Below, piece by piece: positions 43,169 to 53,337 of a stretch of 64,000 nucleotides of DNA. Origin of the DNA: Vibrio neptunius (GTDB taxonomy: Bacteria; Pseudomonadota; Gammaproteobacteria; Enterobacterales; Vibrionaceae). Every line of letters begins with the position of its first letter. The stretch's first letter is position 1. The DNA lies in NCBI RefSeq assembly GCF_000967495.1, contig NZ_JXXU01000010.1, forward strand, positions 1 to 64,000, read 5' to 3'. Below the pieces are notes generated by a model. That model saw nothing but the letters and a program-made list of their open reading frames with translations. It searched no databases and was not told where the DNA came from. The position numbers and the translations under genes are program-made.

Positions 43169-44788
43169 ATGAAAGCAATCATTCAACTGACATTGAGTAT
43201 CTTCGGTATCACGCTACTTTCTGGCTGTGGTGAAGAGCTTGATCACAATAAAATTCGTCAAAGTGGTTTCGTCTACTGTGGTCAAGGTGGGCCAACTAGC
43301 TTCAATCCACAGTTGGTGGACAGTGGTATTACGTCTGAAACACTAAGTCCTCAAATTTTCGACACCTTACTAACGCTAGATTCGAGTAATTTCAAACCCA
43401 TCGCCAATCTTGCCACGAGTTGGTCAGTTAACAAAGCGGGGACGGAGTATACGTTTAACCTGCGTGAGGACGTCAGTTTTCAAACGACCGCATGGTTTAC
43501 CCCCCGTAGAACCATGAATGCAGACGATGTGGTGTTCAGTTTCCGTCGCATCATCGACAGCGCTCATCCCTATCATTACGTAGGTAGCGGTCTATACCCT
43601 TGGTTCAGTGGTATTGACTTTCAAGACCTATTGATTGATGTTCAAGCTGTTTCAAAACATCAGGTTCGTTTTACCCTAAGCCGTCCGGATAATACCTTTT
43701 TGTCTAACATTGCCACAAGCCACGCTGTCGTCCATTCAGCGGAGTATGCAAGTCAGCTTGAGTTAAGAGACGATAAAGCCATGCTAGACAGTCACCCTGT
43801 TGGAACCGGACCATTCTATCTAGATGATTATCAGGTCAACGACCTAGTCAGACTTAAACGCCACAACGGTTACTGGAAAGGCAGACCCAAGATGGCTCAG
43901 GTGGTATTCGATATTTCCCACCGCGGGACAGGTACTTTAGCTAAACTGCTTCGCAATGAGTGTGATGTATTGAACTCACCTCTGTCCAGCCAGATCCCTA
44001 TTATTGAAAAGCAGAGCGATATCGAGCTGACGGCTAAACCAGCAATGAACATCTCGTTTATAGCGGTAAACACAACCCATCCCGCGCTCAATGATCCTAG
44101 GGTAAGAAAAGCACTCAACTACGCGATTAACCGCCAAAATATTCTGGAGTCTGTCTATTACGGAACCGGTAGTCAGGCATACTCTGTTTTACCACCAAGC
44201 TCATGGGCTTACCTCAAAGACAGTGTTCAAATTCGTTATGATCGAAATTACGCCATAGCTCTGATTAAAGATGCGGGATTCGACAAAGGACTTGAGCTAA
44301 CAATGTCAGTACCTCTTGAGCCAAGGGCATATAACCCGAGTCCTCGTAAAACAGCAGAGCTTATTCAAGCTAATTTGGCAGATATTGGCATTACACTCAA
44401 CCTGCTAACAGACGACCGCTATGATCGCACTGATATAGCAAACAATACCAATATTGACCTATATCTTACCGGATGGATTGCCAACACAGGTGACCCAGAT
44501 AACTTCCTTCGACCCTTGCTTTCGTGTGATTCAAAACGGGTCGGTTTGAATGTCTCAAGTTGGTGTAACTCCGACTTTGATTTCCTGCTCGATCTCGCGT
44601 TAGAAGTCGATAAGCCTCGTTACCGTCTCAACTTATACAAACAAGCGCAAAACATTCTCAACGAAGAGTTTCCTGTGATACCACTGAGTCATGGCATGCA
44701 GTTCCAAGCGCATGATGCTTCATTGAAGGGCTTCAAAGTAAGCCCATTTAACGCACAGCCTTTTGATGCAGTAGAGAGGGCTAAATAA
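43169..44788 (+). CDS. sapA: Sap ABC transporter periplasmic binding protein SapA
   Basis: A 539-residue oligopeptide-type binding lipoprotein with lipobox LSGC. It has family 5 landmarks: FVYCGQGGPTSFNPQLVDSG, ADDVVFSFRRI, GTGPFYLDDY, FIAVNTTHPALNDPRVRKAL and GWIANTGDPDNFLRPLLSC. Sap transporters are linked to resistance to antimicrobial peptides and to potassium uptake. I chose ATG 43169, which begins the lipoprotein signal, over the longer frame. Its stop overlaps the sapB start. Confidence 0.94.
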   Translation: MKAIIQLTLSIFGITLLSGCGEELDHNKIRQSGFVYCGQGGPTSFNPQLVDSGITSETLSPQIFDTLLTLDSSNFKPIANLATSWSVNKAGTEYTFNLREDVSFQTTAWFTPRRTMNADDVVFSFRRIIDSAHPYHYVGSGLYPWFSGIDFQDLLIDVQAVSKHQVRFTLSRPDNTFLSNIATSHAVVHSAEYASQLELRDDKAMLDSHPVGTGPFYLDDYQVNDLVRLKRHNGYWKGRPKMAQVVFDISHRGTGTLAKLLRNECDVLNSPLSSQIPIIEKQSDIELTAKPAMNISFIAVNTTHPALNDPRVRKALNYAINRQNILESVYYGTGSQAYSVLPPSSWAYLKDSVQIRYDRNYAIALIKDAGFDKGLELTMSVPLEPRAYNPSPRKTAELIQANLADIGITLNLLTDDRYDRTDIANNTNIDLYLTGWIANTGDPDNFLRPLLSCDSKRVGLNVSSWCNSDFDFLLDLALEVDKPRYRLNLYKQAQNILNEEFPVIPLSHGMQFQAHDASLKGFKVSPFNAQPFDAVERAK

Positions 44789-45750
44789 TGTTTCTTTATA
44801 CCTTTCGACGCATCAACCTTTTTATTATTACTTTACTGATACTGACCATGGTGGGCTTTAGTCTTCTTCGCCTTGATCCCAACTCTCATTGGTCTCTTCA
44901 AAGTTTTTGGCCTGGTTGGTTAACTTACATTGGCGAGCTCATGCATCTTAACTTTGGGGTGACAAAAAATGGCGTTCCAATCGCCGATGAACTCGCTTTG
45001 GTCTTTCCTGCAACACTTGAGTTGTGCTTAATTGCATTTACGCTTTCTCTCCTCATTGGTATTCCAATAGGAACGCTGGCGGGGATGAAACAAGGAAAAT
45101 GGATTGATACAGCGATTTCCTTTACTTCTATGTCCGGTTATTCTGCGCCTATATTCTGGGTGGCACTGCTAATGATCATGGCATTTTCACTTCATTTTGA
45201 GATGTTGCCAGTCGCCGGACGTTATGATCTGCTCTATGAAATCGATCACGTCACTGGCTTTGCCATCGTAGATGCCTTCTTTACGCGTGGTGAATATCGC
45301 GCCCATGCCCTACAAAGTGTTCTCGAACACTTGATATTACCCTGTCTGGTGTTAGCACTAGCCCCCACAACTCAAGTCATTGGCTTAATGCGAGCTTCGG
45401 TCGCTGAGGTCATGGGGCAAAACTACATTCGAGCCGCTCGCATTAAAGGTCTTTCAACACATGAGATTGTTACTCAACACGTATTGAGGAACGCGATACC
45501 ACCTATTATTCCCAAGATAGGTGTTCAACTTTCAAGTATGCTGACGCTGGCCATTATCACTGAATCGATCTTTAATTGGCCTGGTATTGGGCGCTGGCTT
45601 CTAGATGCGTTGTCCAATCAAGATTACGTTTCGATCCAGGCAGGCGTTATTGTGGTCGCGACTTTGGTTTTGACCGCTAATATTCTTTCAGATTTGATCG
45701 GTGCAATGGTCAATCCGTTAGTAAGGAAAGAGTGGTATGTTAACCGATAA
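44788..45750 (+). CDS. sapB: Sap ABC transporter permease SapB
   Basis: A 320-residue, six-helix permease of the DppB/OppB type. The N-terminal helix, the GIPIGTLAG motif, and the EAA-type loop RAARIKGLSTHEIVTQHVLR for ATPase contact are visible. The length equals that of enterobacterial SapB within one residue, as I recall. It overlaps sapA by one base and sapC by 14, so expression is tightly coupled. Confidence 0.94.
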   Translation: MFLYTFRRINLFIITLLILTMVGFSLLRLDPNSHWSLQSFWPGWLTYIGELMHLNFGVTKNGVPIADELALVFPATLELCLIAFTLSLLIGIPIGTLAGMKQGKWIDTAISFTSMSGYSAPIFWVALLMIMAFSLHFEMLPVAGRYDLLYEIDHVTGFAIVDAFFTRGEYRAHALQSVLEHLILPCLVLALAPTTQVIGLMRASVAEVMGQNYIRAARIKGLSTHEIVTQHVLRNAIPPIIPKIGVQLSSMLTLAIITESIFNWPGIGRWLLDALSNQDYVSIQAGVIVVATLVLTANILSDLIGAMVNPLVRKEWYVNR

Positions 45751-46624
45751 CGTATATCAGGAAGAACAGATCCCGACTCAGTTTGAGCGTTTTTGGCGCA
45801 GTTATCGTGCCAATGGACTGGCCATGTTCGGATTGTGGTGCCTTGTCTTAATCACACTGGTCACTATTACTTCTCCTTGGTTGACACCGCATGACCCTCA
45901 TGCACAAGCCGGTGAGTTATTAGTCCCGCCTTCTTGGGATCCAGCAGGCACAGTCGAGTATTTCCTCGGTACCGATGACTTAGGTAGAGATATTCTCTCC
46001 CGTCTCATTGAAGGTTCACAATTAACCTTCGGTGCTGCGGTCATCATCACACTCATTGCAACACTTGTAGGTTGTCTAATGGGTATTTTAGCGGGAATGA
46101 CAAAAGGGCTAGTATCGAGTACGCTTAACCATCTACTCGACACGGTTATGTCTATCCCCTCTTTACTACTGGCCATTATTTTTGTCGCATTTCTAGGCTT
46201 TGGTGAGTTTAACATCCTACTTGCAATATGCCTTGCATTGATCCCAAGGTTCGTCCGCTCGATTTACATAGCGGTCCACACTGAAGTTGAAAAAGACTAC
46301 ATCATGGCGGCACGTCTCGATGGCGCAAATGACTTTTATCTACTCTGGAATTCCATCTTACCGAATATTTTAGTGGTGGTTGCGTCCGAGGTAACTCTCG
46401 CTCTTTCCATTGCTATTTTGGACATTACTGCGCTGGGTTTCCTCGGTTTAGGCGCGCAAGCTCCAAGCACCGAATGGGGAGCCATTCTCGGTGATTCGGT
46501 AGAACTAATCTATTTAGCACCTTGGACGGTGACACTTCCCGGTCTTGCCATTATGTTTATTGTGATCGTCATAAACTTGGTGGGTGAAGGGGTTCGTCAA
46601 GCTCTCAATGCGGGGATTGAATAA
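45737..46624 (+). CDS. sapC: Sap ABC transporter permease SapC
   Basis: A 295-residue, DppC-type permease. Landmarks are [20 protein letters not shown], the EAA-type loop [20 protein letters not shown], and [20 protein letters not shown]. It forms the membrane channel with SapB. Its start lies inside sapB and its stop overlaps the sapD start. Confidence 0.94.
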   Translation: MLTDNVYQEEQIPTQFERFWRSYRANGLAMFGLWCLVLITLVTITSPWLTPHDPHAQAGELLVPPSWDPAGTVEYFLGTDDLGRDILSRLIEGSQLTFGAAVIITLIATLVGCLMGILAGMTKGLVSSTLNHLLDTVMSIPSLLLAIIFVAFLGFGEFNILLAICLALIPRFVRSIYIAVHTEVEKDYIMAARLDGANDFYLLWNSILPNILVVVASEVTLALSIAILDITALGFLGLGAQAPSTEWGAILGDSVELIYLAPWTVTLPGLAIMFIVIVINLVGEGVRQALNAGIE

Positions 46625-47622
46625 TGCCATTACTAGATATTCGCCACCTGACGATTGAAATTGAGACACCTCAAGGGCTGATGAAGGCGGTAGATCGAAT
46701 GAGCCTGACCATGAATGAGGGTGAAATTCGTGGTTTAGTAGGCGAGTCCGGGTCAGGTAAAAGCTTAGTTGCCAAAGCCATTGTTGGTGTCTGTAAAGAA
46801 AACTGGAAAGTGACCGCCGATCGGATGCGTCTTGGCAATGTTGACTTACTCCAGTTAACACCGAAAGAGCGACGTAGGGTTATAGCGCGCGATATAGCAA
46901 TGATTTTTCAAGAACCTTCCACTTGTCTCGACCCTTCGGATGAGGTCGGAAAACAGCTGATTGAGTCGATTCCAGCTCATTCTTTTAGCGGCAAATGGTG
47001 GAAACGTTTTCAGTGGCGAAAAAAACAAGCGGTCGCCCTGCTACATAAGGTTGGAATCAAAAATCACGAACAAATCATGTCGAGTTACCCATATGAGTTA
47101 ACAGATGGTGAATGTCAAAAGATAATGATTGCCATGGCTATTGCGGCCAAACCTAAGCTCCTGATCGCTGATGAACCGACCAATGACCTCGACCCAATCA
47201 CACAATCTCAGATCCTAAGGCTGCTTAGTCGTATGAATCAGATCAATAACACTTCGATAATGTTAATCGGTCATGATCTTACCACCATAACTCAGTGGGC
47301 AACTAGAATTACCGTTATGTATTGTGGACAGTCGGTCGAATCAGCAGATACGAAAAAGATTCTTGAGAAATCTAAGCACCCTTATACAGTGGCTTTACTC
47401 AAGGCGATGCCTGACTTTGGTGAGTGGATCCCCCATAAAGAAAAACTTCAGTCTCTACCCGGAAGTATTCCACCATTGCAGCATTTGCCTATCGGTTGCC
47501 GCCTCGGGCCACGTTGCCCGTATGCACAAAGGCAATGTGTTGAAATGCCAATGACAAAACAGGTTAAAAATCACAAGTTCGCCTGTCACTTCCCGCTCAA
47601 TATGGAGAAGAAAAAAGTATGA
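46624..47622 (+). CDS. sapD: Sap ABC transporter ATP-binding protein SapD
   Basis: A 332-residue DppD-type ATPase: Walker A GESGSGKS, Walker [11 protein letters not shown], a D-loop DLDPITQSQ, and a C-terminal cysteine-rich segment ([14 protein letters not shown]). The ABC signature position reads LTDGECQKI where LSGGQ is usual, a SapD-type divergence. The switch histidine is in IGHDL. It pairs with SapF. Confidence 0.93.
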   Translation: MPLLDIRHLTIEIETPQGLMKAVDRMSLTMNEGEIRGLVGESGSGKSLVAKAIVGVCKENWKVTADRMRLGNVDLLQLTPKERRRVIARDIAMIFQEPSTCLDPSDEVGKQLIESIPAHSFSGKWWKRFQWRKKQAVALLHKVGIKNHEQIMSSYPYELTDGECQKIMIAMAIAAKPKLLIADEPTNDLDPITQSQILRLLSRMNQINNTSIMLIGHDLTTITQWATRITVMYCGQSVESADTKKILEKSKHPYTVALLKAMPDFGEWIPHKEKLQSLPGSIPPLQHLPIGCRLGPRCPYAQRQCVEMPMTKQVKNHKFACHFPLNMEKKKV

Positions 47623-48404
47623 GTGCGCTGCTAGAAGTCAATGGTCTGGGCAAAGAGTTCGTAACTCGATCCGGTTTGTTTCGAAAAAAAGTCCATCAAG
47701 CAGTTAAGCCCGTCAGCTTTACACTTGAAGCAGGCCAAACTCTTGGTTTCATTGGTCAGAATGGCTCTGGAAAATCGACGCTAGCACGGATGTTAGCAGG
47801 TGTAGTAGAACCCACAGCCGGTGAAATTCGTGTCAATGGGGAGCGTTTAGAGCACAAAGATTATTCAACTCGCTGCAAATTGATCCGGATGATATTTCAG
47901 GACCCTAATACCTCTCTCAATCCACGCATTCAAATTGGGCGAATTCTTGAAGGTCCTTTAAAACGTAACACCAATATGACGCCTGATGCACGTATGAAAC
48001 GGGTCAAAGATGTCTTGCTTCGGGTTGGACTACTTCCAGAACATGCGTATTTTTACCCTCAAATGCTAGCCGCAGGCCAAAAACAGCGTATATGTCTGGC
48101 ACGAGCTTTGATTCTTCAACCTTCGATTATTGTTGCAGATGAAGCACTCAATGGTCTTGATATGGCCATGCGTTCCCAGATTATTAATCTATTCTTAGAA
48201 CTACAGGAAGAGATGGGCGTATCGTTTATCTACGTATCGCAGCATCTCGGGGTCGTTAAACACATCACGGATAAAGTGATGGTTATGCATAATGGTGAGG
48301 TGGTCGAGGCTGGAGAAACTCAGCAGATTTTGAGCTGCCCAGACCACATCATCACTCAACGTATGGTGGAAAGCCACTTCAACAAAGCGACCTGCTTTAA
48401 GTAA
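47619..48404 (+). CDS. sapF: Sap ABC transporter ATP-binding protein SapF
   Basis: A 261-residue DppF-type ATPase: Walker [10 protein letters not shown]-loop [13 protein letters not shown], an ABC signature position reading LAAGQKQRI, Walker [11 protein letters not shown], and an H-loop-type segment YVSQHLGVV in which the usual histidine position is Gln-His. Its start overlaps sapD by four bases. It closes the classical sap operon; the next gene follows after 28 bases without a terminator. Confidence 0.93.
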   Translation: MSALLEVNGLGKEFVTRSGLFRKKVHQAVKPVSFTLEAGQTLGFIGQNGSGKSTLARMLAGVVEPTAGEIRVNGERLEHKDYSTRCKLIRMIFQDPNTSLNPRIQIGRILEGPLKRNTNMTPDARMKRVKDVLLRVGLLPEHAYFYPQMLAAGQKQRICLARALILQPSIIVADEALNGLDMAMRSQIINLFLELQEEMGVSFIYVSQHLGVVKHITDKVMVMHNGEVVEAGETQQILSCPDHIITQRMVESHFNKATCFK

Positions 48405-48432
48405 TCGGTTTTAAGATTGACAGGAGTCCCAC

Positions 48433-49218
48433 ATGCTACGGATAGCGATTGGATTCATATTTGGTTTACTGCTACTCAGCCCTGCACTTGCGTACACTAC
48501 GACCAAAACGTGGTTAGATCCCAGCTTTATCAACCAGGCATTTTTGGACGTCGCCCTAAAGAACGAATATTCAGCAGGCAATAAACCTCTGGTCAAGTGG
48601 AAGCAACCGATCAAAGTTTGGGTTGAACACAAGGTAGCTGACCAAGATCTTCATGATGAACTCACCAATGCTCAACTGAGAGACCTCTCATCGATAACTC
48701 GCCACCCAATAGAACGAGTCGCCAGTAGAGAACAGGCCAATATTGTCTGGATCTATACCCGTGAGTCAGATTGGCGAAAAGACATCGAAAGAGAAATCGG
48801 TCCAAGTGCGCTGAAAAACATTCATGGCGCACTTTGCAAGGCAGGATATCGAATAAACCAAACCACGAGTGAGATTGATTCTGCAGCCGTCATTATCCCC
48901 GTCGACCAAGCAAGAGAACATGGAAAGCTATTGGCTTGTATCGTAGAAGAAATCACCCAGGTGATGGGCTTGCCCAATGATGCCGACTCAGCCTACCCCT
49001 CAATTTTCAATGATGAAACGCCCGAGGATCTTCTTTCTCCTTTGGACATCATTCTATTGAAAATGCTGTACGACCCAACGTTAGAACCAGGAATGGAGCG
49101 AGCTCAAGTGAAAAAGCTCGCTAAGAAGATTTTAGACCAGTATCAACGTCAAGGGTTACTCAGCGAAGCCGTTGCCATCTCGAAGTCTGGTGAGTTGTTC
49201 CAGCTTGCTGGATATTAA
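48433..49218 (+). CDS. Secreted DUF2927 family protein
   Basis: A 261-residue exported protein with a signal peptide (LRIAIGFIFGLLLLSPALA). The DUF2927 core is visible: CIVEEITQVMGLPNDADSAY with SIFNDETPEDLLSPLDIILL and MLYDPTLEPGM. The EEITQ segment resembles a degenerate metallopeptidase helix, but the function is unknown. It probably shares the sap transcript, since only 28 bases and no terminator separate it from sapF, with CAGGAG upstream of its ATG. Confidence 0.82.
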   Translation: MLRIAIGFIFGLLLLSPALAYTTTKTWLDPSFINQAFLDVALKNEYSAGNKPLVKWKQPIKVWVEHKVADQDLHDELTNAQLRDLSSITRHPIERVASREQANIVWIYTRESDWRKDIEREIGPSALKNIHGALCKAGYRINQTTSEIDSAAVIIPVDQAREHGKLLACIVEEITQVMGLPNDADSAYPSIFNDETPEDLLSPLDIILLKMLYDPTLEPGMERAQVKKLAKKILDQYQRQGLLSEAVAISKSGELFQLAGY

Positions 49219-49228
49219 TCTGGGTAAA

Positions 49229-49618
49229 TTAACGCTTATTTTCCTGCTTTTTTAGTTCAAACTCGAACTCATCCGGGTAGAGCACCAAACCTTCTTCATT
49301 TTGGTTTGGAAATACTACGATGGATAGTTCATCGTCTTCAAGACCGTAAGTCCAGCGGCTAAACCATTTTGCAGTTGAAATCGACTCTGCTTTACAGTGT
49401 TCCCAATCGCCTGTTGCCCATTGATTGGCAAACTCTTCGTGAGGCCAAACAGGCACACAATCTTCATCTTCAGTGTTGAGCATGACACAGCCGTGTTCAT
49501 CAGTAAGAATCCATACTTTTCTATGCTTCGCGATTTCTTTGACTGTGTACTTCAGGCGCTCATCTTCACGCATTTTAAGCACTGATTCAATCTGCTGCGG
49601 TGAAAGTGGTTCTGACAT
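49229..49618 (-). CDS. DUF2750 family protein
   Basis: A 129-residue soluble acidic protein. The DUF2750 pattern is seen: RLKYTVKEIAKHRKVWILTD, VPVWPHEEFANQWA, and FSRWTYGLEDDELSIVVFPN. Its role is unknown. ATG 49618 is preferred to the longer frame because GAGGAG lies seven bases upstream. It is convergent with the DUF2927 gene ten bases away. Confidence 0.85.
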   Translation of the reverse strand: MSEPLSPQQIESVLKMREDERLKYTVKEIAKHRKVWILTDEHGCVMLNTEDEDCVPVWPHEEFANQWATGDWEHCKAESISTAKWFSRWTYGLEDDELSIVVFPNQNEEGLVLYPDEFEFELKKQENKR

Positions 49619-49638
49619 TTTCTTACTCCTCAAATAAA

Positions 49639-49662
49639 ACGCCCACGGAAGTCCGTGGGCGT
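49639..49662 (-). terminator. Rho-independent terminator after ppaC
   Basis: ACGCCCACGG / CCGTGGGCGT with a four-base loop; on the minus strand it is followed by TTTTATTT. It ends the ppaC transcript about 26 bases after its stop and leaves about 20 bases before the DUF2750 start. Confidence 0.85.
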
Positions 49663-49687
49663 CGAATTTTGTTATTGCACTGACGAT

Positions 49688-50593
49688 TTAAGCCAGTTCA
49701 GTCTGAAGCCAAGGCCAACCTTGCTTCTTACGGCTTAGCGTGTTTTCCATCATCAGCATGCCATCTTTTTCATGCTGAGTCAGTTTCTCAGCCCACTCAC
49801 CTTTGTATAGTAGACGAGTTTGAGCTGTAGTGATGTCAGTGAGCATGACTGCAGCAAAGGCTAGGCTTTCTTCAGCACAGCGGCGTTCTAGATCAGACTC
49901 CAACGCGTCAATCATGCCGTCGACTTGCTCTAAAGTCGCAAGTTCAACCTGACCGACAACTACATCACGACCGTTAAATGGGTAACCTTTCAGATCTTTT
50001 TCTACAAGCTCAGCCGCAGAAAGACCTTCGATGTTTGTTTTTGCGATAAGAAGATCTTTAATGAAAGCGTCAACATCACATACATCGGCAATTCTCGCTA
50101 GCTCTTCAACAGCATCTTTATCTTTCTGTGTACAAGTTGGAGAAGCAAAGCCGACAGTGTCAGACAGGATAGCCGACATCATTAGCTTAGCGATTTGTGG
50201 TGAGATCTCATGACCTTCGATTTTAAACATGTTGAAAAGTACTGTATTCGTACAACCAACAGGCCAAATCCACGCTTCCATTGGGTTGACAGTCATAACA
50301 TCACCTAGGCGGTGATGGTCAACAATACCTAAGATTTCTGCTTCAGCCACGTCATCCGGTGCTTGTGCTAGATCTGAGTAGTCAACCAACCAAATTTTCT
50401 CACCGGCAACAGAGGTACGAAGTTCAGGAACTTCAGCACCTGCAACTTCAAGAATGTGCTGTGTTTCACGGTTGATTTCGCCTTGGCGAATCGGCATTGC
50501 TTCAACGCCACGGGCTTTTAGCAGTTCAGTGGCTACCAATGCACTACAGATACTATCACTATCAGGGTTCTTGTGACCTACAACTAGAATCAT
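49688..50593 (-). CDS. ppaC: Manganese-dependent inorganic pyrophosphatase
   Basis: A 301-residue family II (DHH-type) pyrophosphatase, unrelated to the Ppa of most gammaproteobacteria. Metal ligands are seen in VVGHKNPDSDS, WLVDYSD, GIVDHHRLGD and the C-terminal signature region ending SRKKQGWPWL. Family II enzymes need Mn2+ or Co2+ for full activity. Its neighbour 185 bases away, on the other strand, is a manganese exporter (50778), so both may respond to manganese. Confidence 0.97.
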   Translation of the reverse strand: MILVVGHKNPDSDSICSALVATELLKARGVEAMPIRQGEINRETQHILEVAGAEVPELRTSVAGEKIWLVDYSDLAQAPDDVAEAEILGIVDHHRLGDVMTVNPMEAWIWPVGCTNTVLFNMFKIEGHEISPQIAKLMMSAILSDTVGFASPTCTQKDKDAVEELARIADVCDVDAFIKDLLIAKTNIEGLSAAELVEKDLKGYPFNGRDVVVGQVELATLEQVDGMIDALESDLERRCAEESLAFAAVMLTDITTAQTRLLYKGEWAEKLTQHEKDGMLMMENTLSRKKQGWPWLQTELA

Positions 50594-50718
50594 CTTATTT
50601 CCTACTACGACTTAAATAAGCCCGTATTGGGCAATTACTCACAAAGGCCGATACTTTACCTGAATTTTGAAATTTGTCATGAGTTAGCAAAAAGAAAAGT
50701 GCAAATCACAACTTTTAG

Positions 50719-50760
50719 TTGCAAATAATCATGATTACAATATATTGAGAATTATTCGTA
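50719..50760 (+). promoter_or_regulatory. mneA promoter with a Fur/Mur-like operator
   Basis: TTGCAA (50719-50724) and TATATT (50741-50746) are 16 bases apart. Overlapping the start site, TGAGAATTATTCGTA (50746-50760) matches the Fur/Mur consensus TGATAATNATTATCA at 10 of 14 non-spacer positions. GCAAATA (50721-50727) and TATTTGC (50759-50765) are an outer inverted repeat. I looked for a yybP-ykoY manganese riboswitch and did not see one. Confidence 0.4.
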
Positions 50761-50777
50761 TTTGCATTTAAAGTTCA

Positions 50778-51992
50778 ATGGACTCGATAAGACTTTCTCA
50801 CTCATTGCCAGATTGGCTGTCTTTTTCCCAGTTTCGGCCTGCCTATAAGCGCCTTCTTCTGCCTGTAACTCTACTGGCACTGGTATTGAACGAAACCACA
50901 CGTGAAGTGACTGTTTCCACTCTGTCTGATGCGTTCTGGGCAGTGTCTGCATACGTAGCTTTTACTCTGGTCATCTATCACTACGTTTCCCTGTGGATGA
51001 ACAAGGAGAGTAAGCTGATTAACCTATACCAGAGCTCACGTAGCTATCAGGTTTTTTTTGCTGCTTTGCTAGGTGCTCTGCCCGGATGTGGCGGCGCCAT
51101 TATCGTCACCACTCAGTTTGTCAGCGGGCGAGTTGGGTTTGGCGCGATAGTGGCTGTATTGGCTTCGACTATGGGCGACGCCGCTTTCCTTCTGCTTGCC
51201 AGTAAACCGGACATCGGACTAGGTGTCGTCGGAATGGGTATTGTCGTAGGCAGCGTTTCTGGTTGGGTTGTTAACGCTGTCCATAAAGATGATTTCTTGC
51301 GTCCGACAGTAAAATCGGCGATCGCGGAAAAGTTCAACTGTCGTTGCAGTGACAATGAACAGTCCCATTTCGAGAAGAAAGCTATCAACCTGCAAGGGGC
51401 CTTCTGGAAGTGGCTCATCATTCCTGCGACTGTGGTAGCGGTATTGGGTTCATTTCAAGTCGATATCAATCAACTGCTTTCTTTACCTGCTATGAGCATT
51501 GAGTGGCTTGGGGCTGGGCTGATCATTTTGAGTATGCTGCTTTGGTCGCTGACAAAAGAAATTAAGGACTACCAGTCAACCGTATCAGAAGATAAGAAAA
51601 CCGTTTCTTCACATCCTTTACAAAAAGCAGCTCAGGATACCAACTTCGTTACAGCGTGGGTTATTTTAGCCTTTATGGCGTTCGAATTGATCGCTTTCTT
51701 TGGCCACATCGATTTAGCCATCACGTTTTCTGGTTGGGGAGTATGGATGCCAATGGTGGGCTTAGCGGTTGGGATGCTGCCTGGATGTGGACCGCAAATT
51801 CTGGTGACCAGTTTATATATATCTGGAGCAGTACCACTGTCTGCTCAATTAGCCAACGCGATTTCAAATGATGGTGATGCCCTATTCCCTGCCATTGCTC
51901 TGGCACCGAAAGCCGCTCTCGTCGCCAGCATTTATACTGCCGTACCAGCACTACTTGTAGGATACAGCTACTATTATCTTTTTGAAGTTTAA
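50778..51992 (+). CDS. mneA: Putative manganese exporter of the MneA type
   Basis: A 404-residue inner-membrane protein with about ten helices in two halves; each half has an LPGCG motif (L101-G105 in ALPGCGGAIIVTTQ and L334-G338 in MLPGCGPQILVTS), indicating internal duplication. This is the ArsP-2-like family that includes the Vibrio manganese exporter MneA. A long soluble loop with two cysteines (FNCRCSDNE) and charged residues connects the halves. The name is an inference from the family and from the adjacent Mn-dependent pyrophosphatase. Confidence 0.75.
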   Translation: MDSIRLSHSLPDWLSFSQFRPAYKRLLLPVTLLALVLNETTREVTVSTLSDAFWAVSAYVAFTLVIYHYVSLWMNKESKLINLYQSSRSYQVFFAALLGALPGCGGAIIVTTQFVSGRVGFGAIVAVLASTMGDAAFLLLASKPDIGLGVVGMGIVVGSVSGWVVNAVHKDDFLRPTVKSAIAEKFNCRCSDNEQSHFEKKAINLQGAFWKWLIIPATVVAVLGSFQVDINQLLSLPAMSIEWLGAGLIILSMLLWSLTKEIKDYQSTVSEDKKTVSSHPLQKAAQDTNFVTAWVILAFMAFELIAFFGHIDLAITFSGWGVWMPMVGLAVGMLPGCGPQILVTSLYISGAVPLSAQLANAISNDGDALFPAIALAPKAALVASIYTAVPALLVGYSYYYLFEV

Positions 51993-51998
51993 TCAGTA

Positions 51999-52024
51999 GA
52001 AAGGCAAAGCTGACTTTGCCTTTC
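51999..52024. terminator. Bidirectional terminator between mneA and bsrV
   Basis: GAAAGGCAAAG / CTTTGCCTTTC, an eleven-base perfect stem with a four-base loop, lies between the two convergent stop codons. Confidence 0.75.
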
Positions 52025-52035
52025 CGATTAACATT

Positions 52036-53265
52036 TTAGTTAATATAAAATCTTGGGTTGCTATTCCCCCAAATCGTATAAAGCTCAGGGAATATAAGCT
52101 CCGCATGATTTTCCATCTCACTAATTGAGATAGACTGCTTGTCTTGTGAGCCAAACAGTGTGACTTCATCTCCGGGGAGAACCCCTTTAATATCGGACAC
52201 ATCAACCATCATGGTATTCATCGAGGTTACTCCGATGACTTTAGCCCGCTGACCATTGATCAGTACCTCCGACTTGTTGCCCATTTTTCGTGGATAGCCA
52301 TCTGAGTAACCTACCGGAATATTCGCCAACACACTGTCTTTTTTTGTCACAAATGTGCTCTCGTAACCAACTGTACTGCCTTTCGGCAACGCATGCAGCG
52401 AAGCCACACGTGTCTTAAATGATACAATTGACGGATATTCAGGGTTTGTTGGCAGATCGCCATACAACACGCCCCCAGGGCGAACCATATCTAGCTGAGC
52501 TTCAGGTACATTCAGTGCCGTATATGAATTAGCCACATGGAGCAGAACATCTTTACGCTTCACATCACTGTTTTTTATCAGCCAAGATACGTGTTGCTCA
52601 AAAGTAACCAGCTTTGCGCGAATATCATCTGCATCATAACTCGGGAAGTGAGTCATGATACCTACGATTGATACCCCCTTTTGTTTAGTAATGCGTACAG
52701 CCGCTGTTTCACCACTTTTATTGCTCATGTCTAAGCCATTACGGCCCATACCACCATCATTGAGGGCAAGATGAACTTTGATATCACGGCCTTGCTTCAA
52801 CGCCAACTCAGAGAGCGCTTTTGCTTGCTCTTCACTACCAATCATTTCTTCAATATCTAAATGCAAACCGCTCTCTACTTCAGACAGGCTGGCTGCACGA
52901 ACTCGCATCAGTTGACCCGTAAATCCGCTATTTCGTACGGTTTCTGCTTCAATGTTACTGGCAATGGCAACACAGGGAATGTTTTGTGCCAATATAGCTG
53001 GCATAAGGCCTTCAATGCCGTTACCGTATGCATCGGCTTTCATTACAGCACAAAACCGAGTTTTCTCACTTAGGTGTGATTTGAATTGATCAATATTTTT
53101 ATTGAACTGCGCGACGTTTACCTCCAACCATGCATTGGTTTTGGCCAACTGGCTTTCATTTGAGACAGGGTGAGTTAACGAACTGGGCGCTGCTAGCGTA
53201 TTGACTGACGGGGTCAACACAGCCGTCGCCACAGCCATAGACAACAAAGATTTTTTTATTAGCAT
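52036..53265 (-). CDS. bsrV: Periplasmic broad-spectrum amino-acid racemase
   Basis: A 409-residue, Alr-fold PLP racemase with a signal peptide ([20 protein letters not shown] ... LAA), the hallmark that separates BsrV from cytoplasmic alanine racemase. The PLP lysine is Lys76 in [12 protein letters not shown], and VGYESTF carries the opposing tyrosine. The arginine/asparagine residues recalled as the broad-spectrum footprint are present (LMRVRAAS and [10 protein letters not shown]). Such enzymes release D-Met, D-Leu and other non-canonical D-amino acids in stationary phase that remodel the cell wall. A chemoreceptor gene lies just upstream, as in V. cholerae. Confidence 0.93.
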   Translation of the reverse strand: MLIKKSLLSMAVATAVLTPSVNTLAAPSSLTHPVSNESQLAKTNAWLEVNVAQFNKNIDQFKSHLSEKTRFCAVMKADAYGNGIEGLMPAILAQNIPCVAIASNIEAETVRNSGFTGQLMRVRAASLSEVESGLHLDIEEMIGSEEQAKALSELALKQGRDIKVHLALNDGGMGRNGLDMSNKSGETAAVRITKQKGVSIVGIMTHFPSYDADDIRAKLVTFEQHVSWLIKNSDVKRKDVLLHVANSYTALNVPEAQLDMVRPGGVLYGDLPTNPEYPSIVSFKTRVASLHALPKGSTVGYESTFVTKKDSVLANIPVGYSDGYPRKMGNKSEVLINGQRAKVIGVTSMNTMMVDVSDIKGVLPGDEVTLFGSQDKQSISISEMENHAELIFPELYTIWGNSNPRFYIN

Positions 53266-53303
53266 AGGTCCTCAAATGCACAAATTGAGACAATGATTGA
53301 ATG

Positions 53304-53323
53304 AGCCCTGATAATTCAGGGCT
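53304..53323 (-). terminator. Weak hairpin between the chemoreceptor gene and bsrV
   Basis: AGCCCTGA / TCAGGGCT form an eight-base stem with a four-base loop between the chemoreceptor stop (53338) and the bsrV start (53265). The minus strand lacks a T run, so partial read-through into bsrV is possible. Confidence 0.4.
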
Positions 53324-53337
53324 TTAGTGAATTGGCA

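Noticed and set aside
50594..50777. A yybP-ykoY manganese riboswitch before mneA
   Set aside because: The conserved loop sequences were not found; the region is short, AT-rich and better explained by a promoter with a Fur/Mur-like site.
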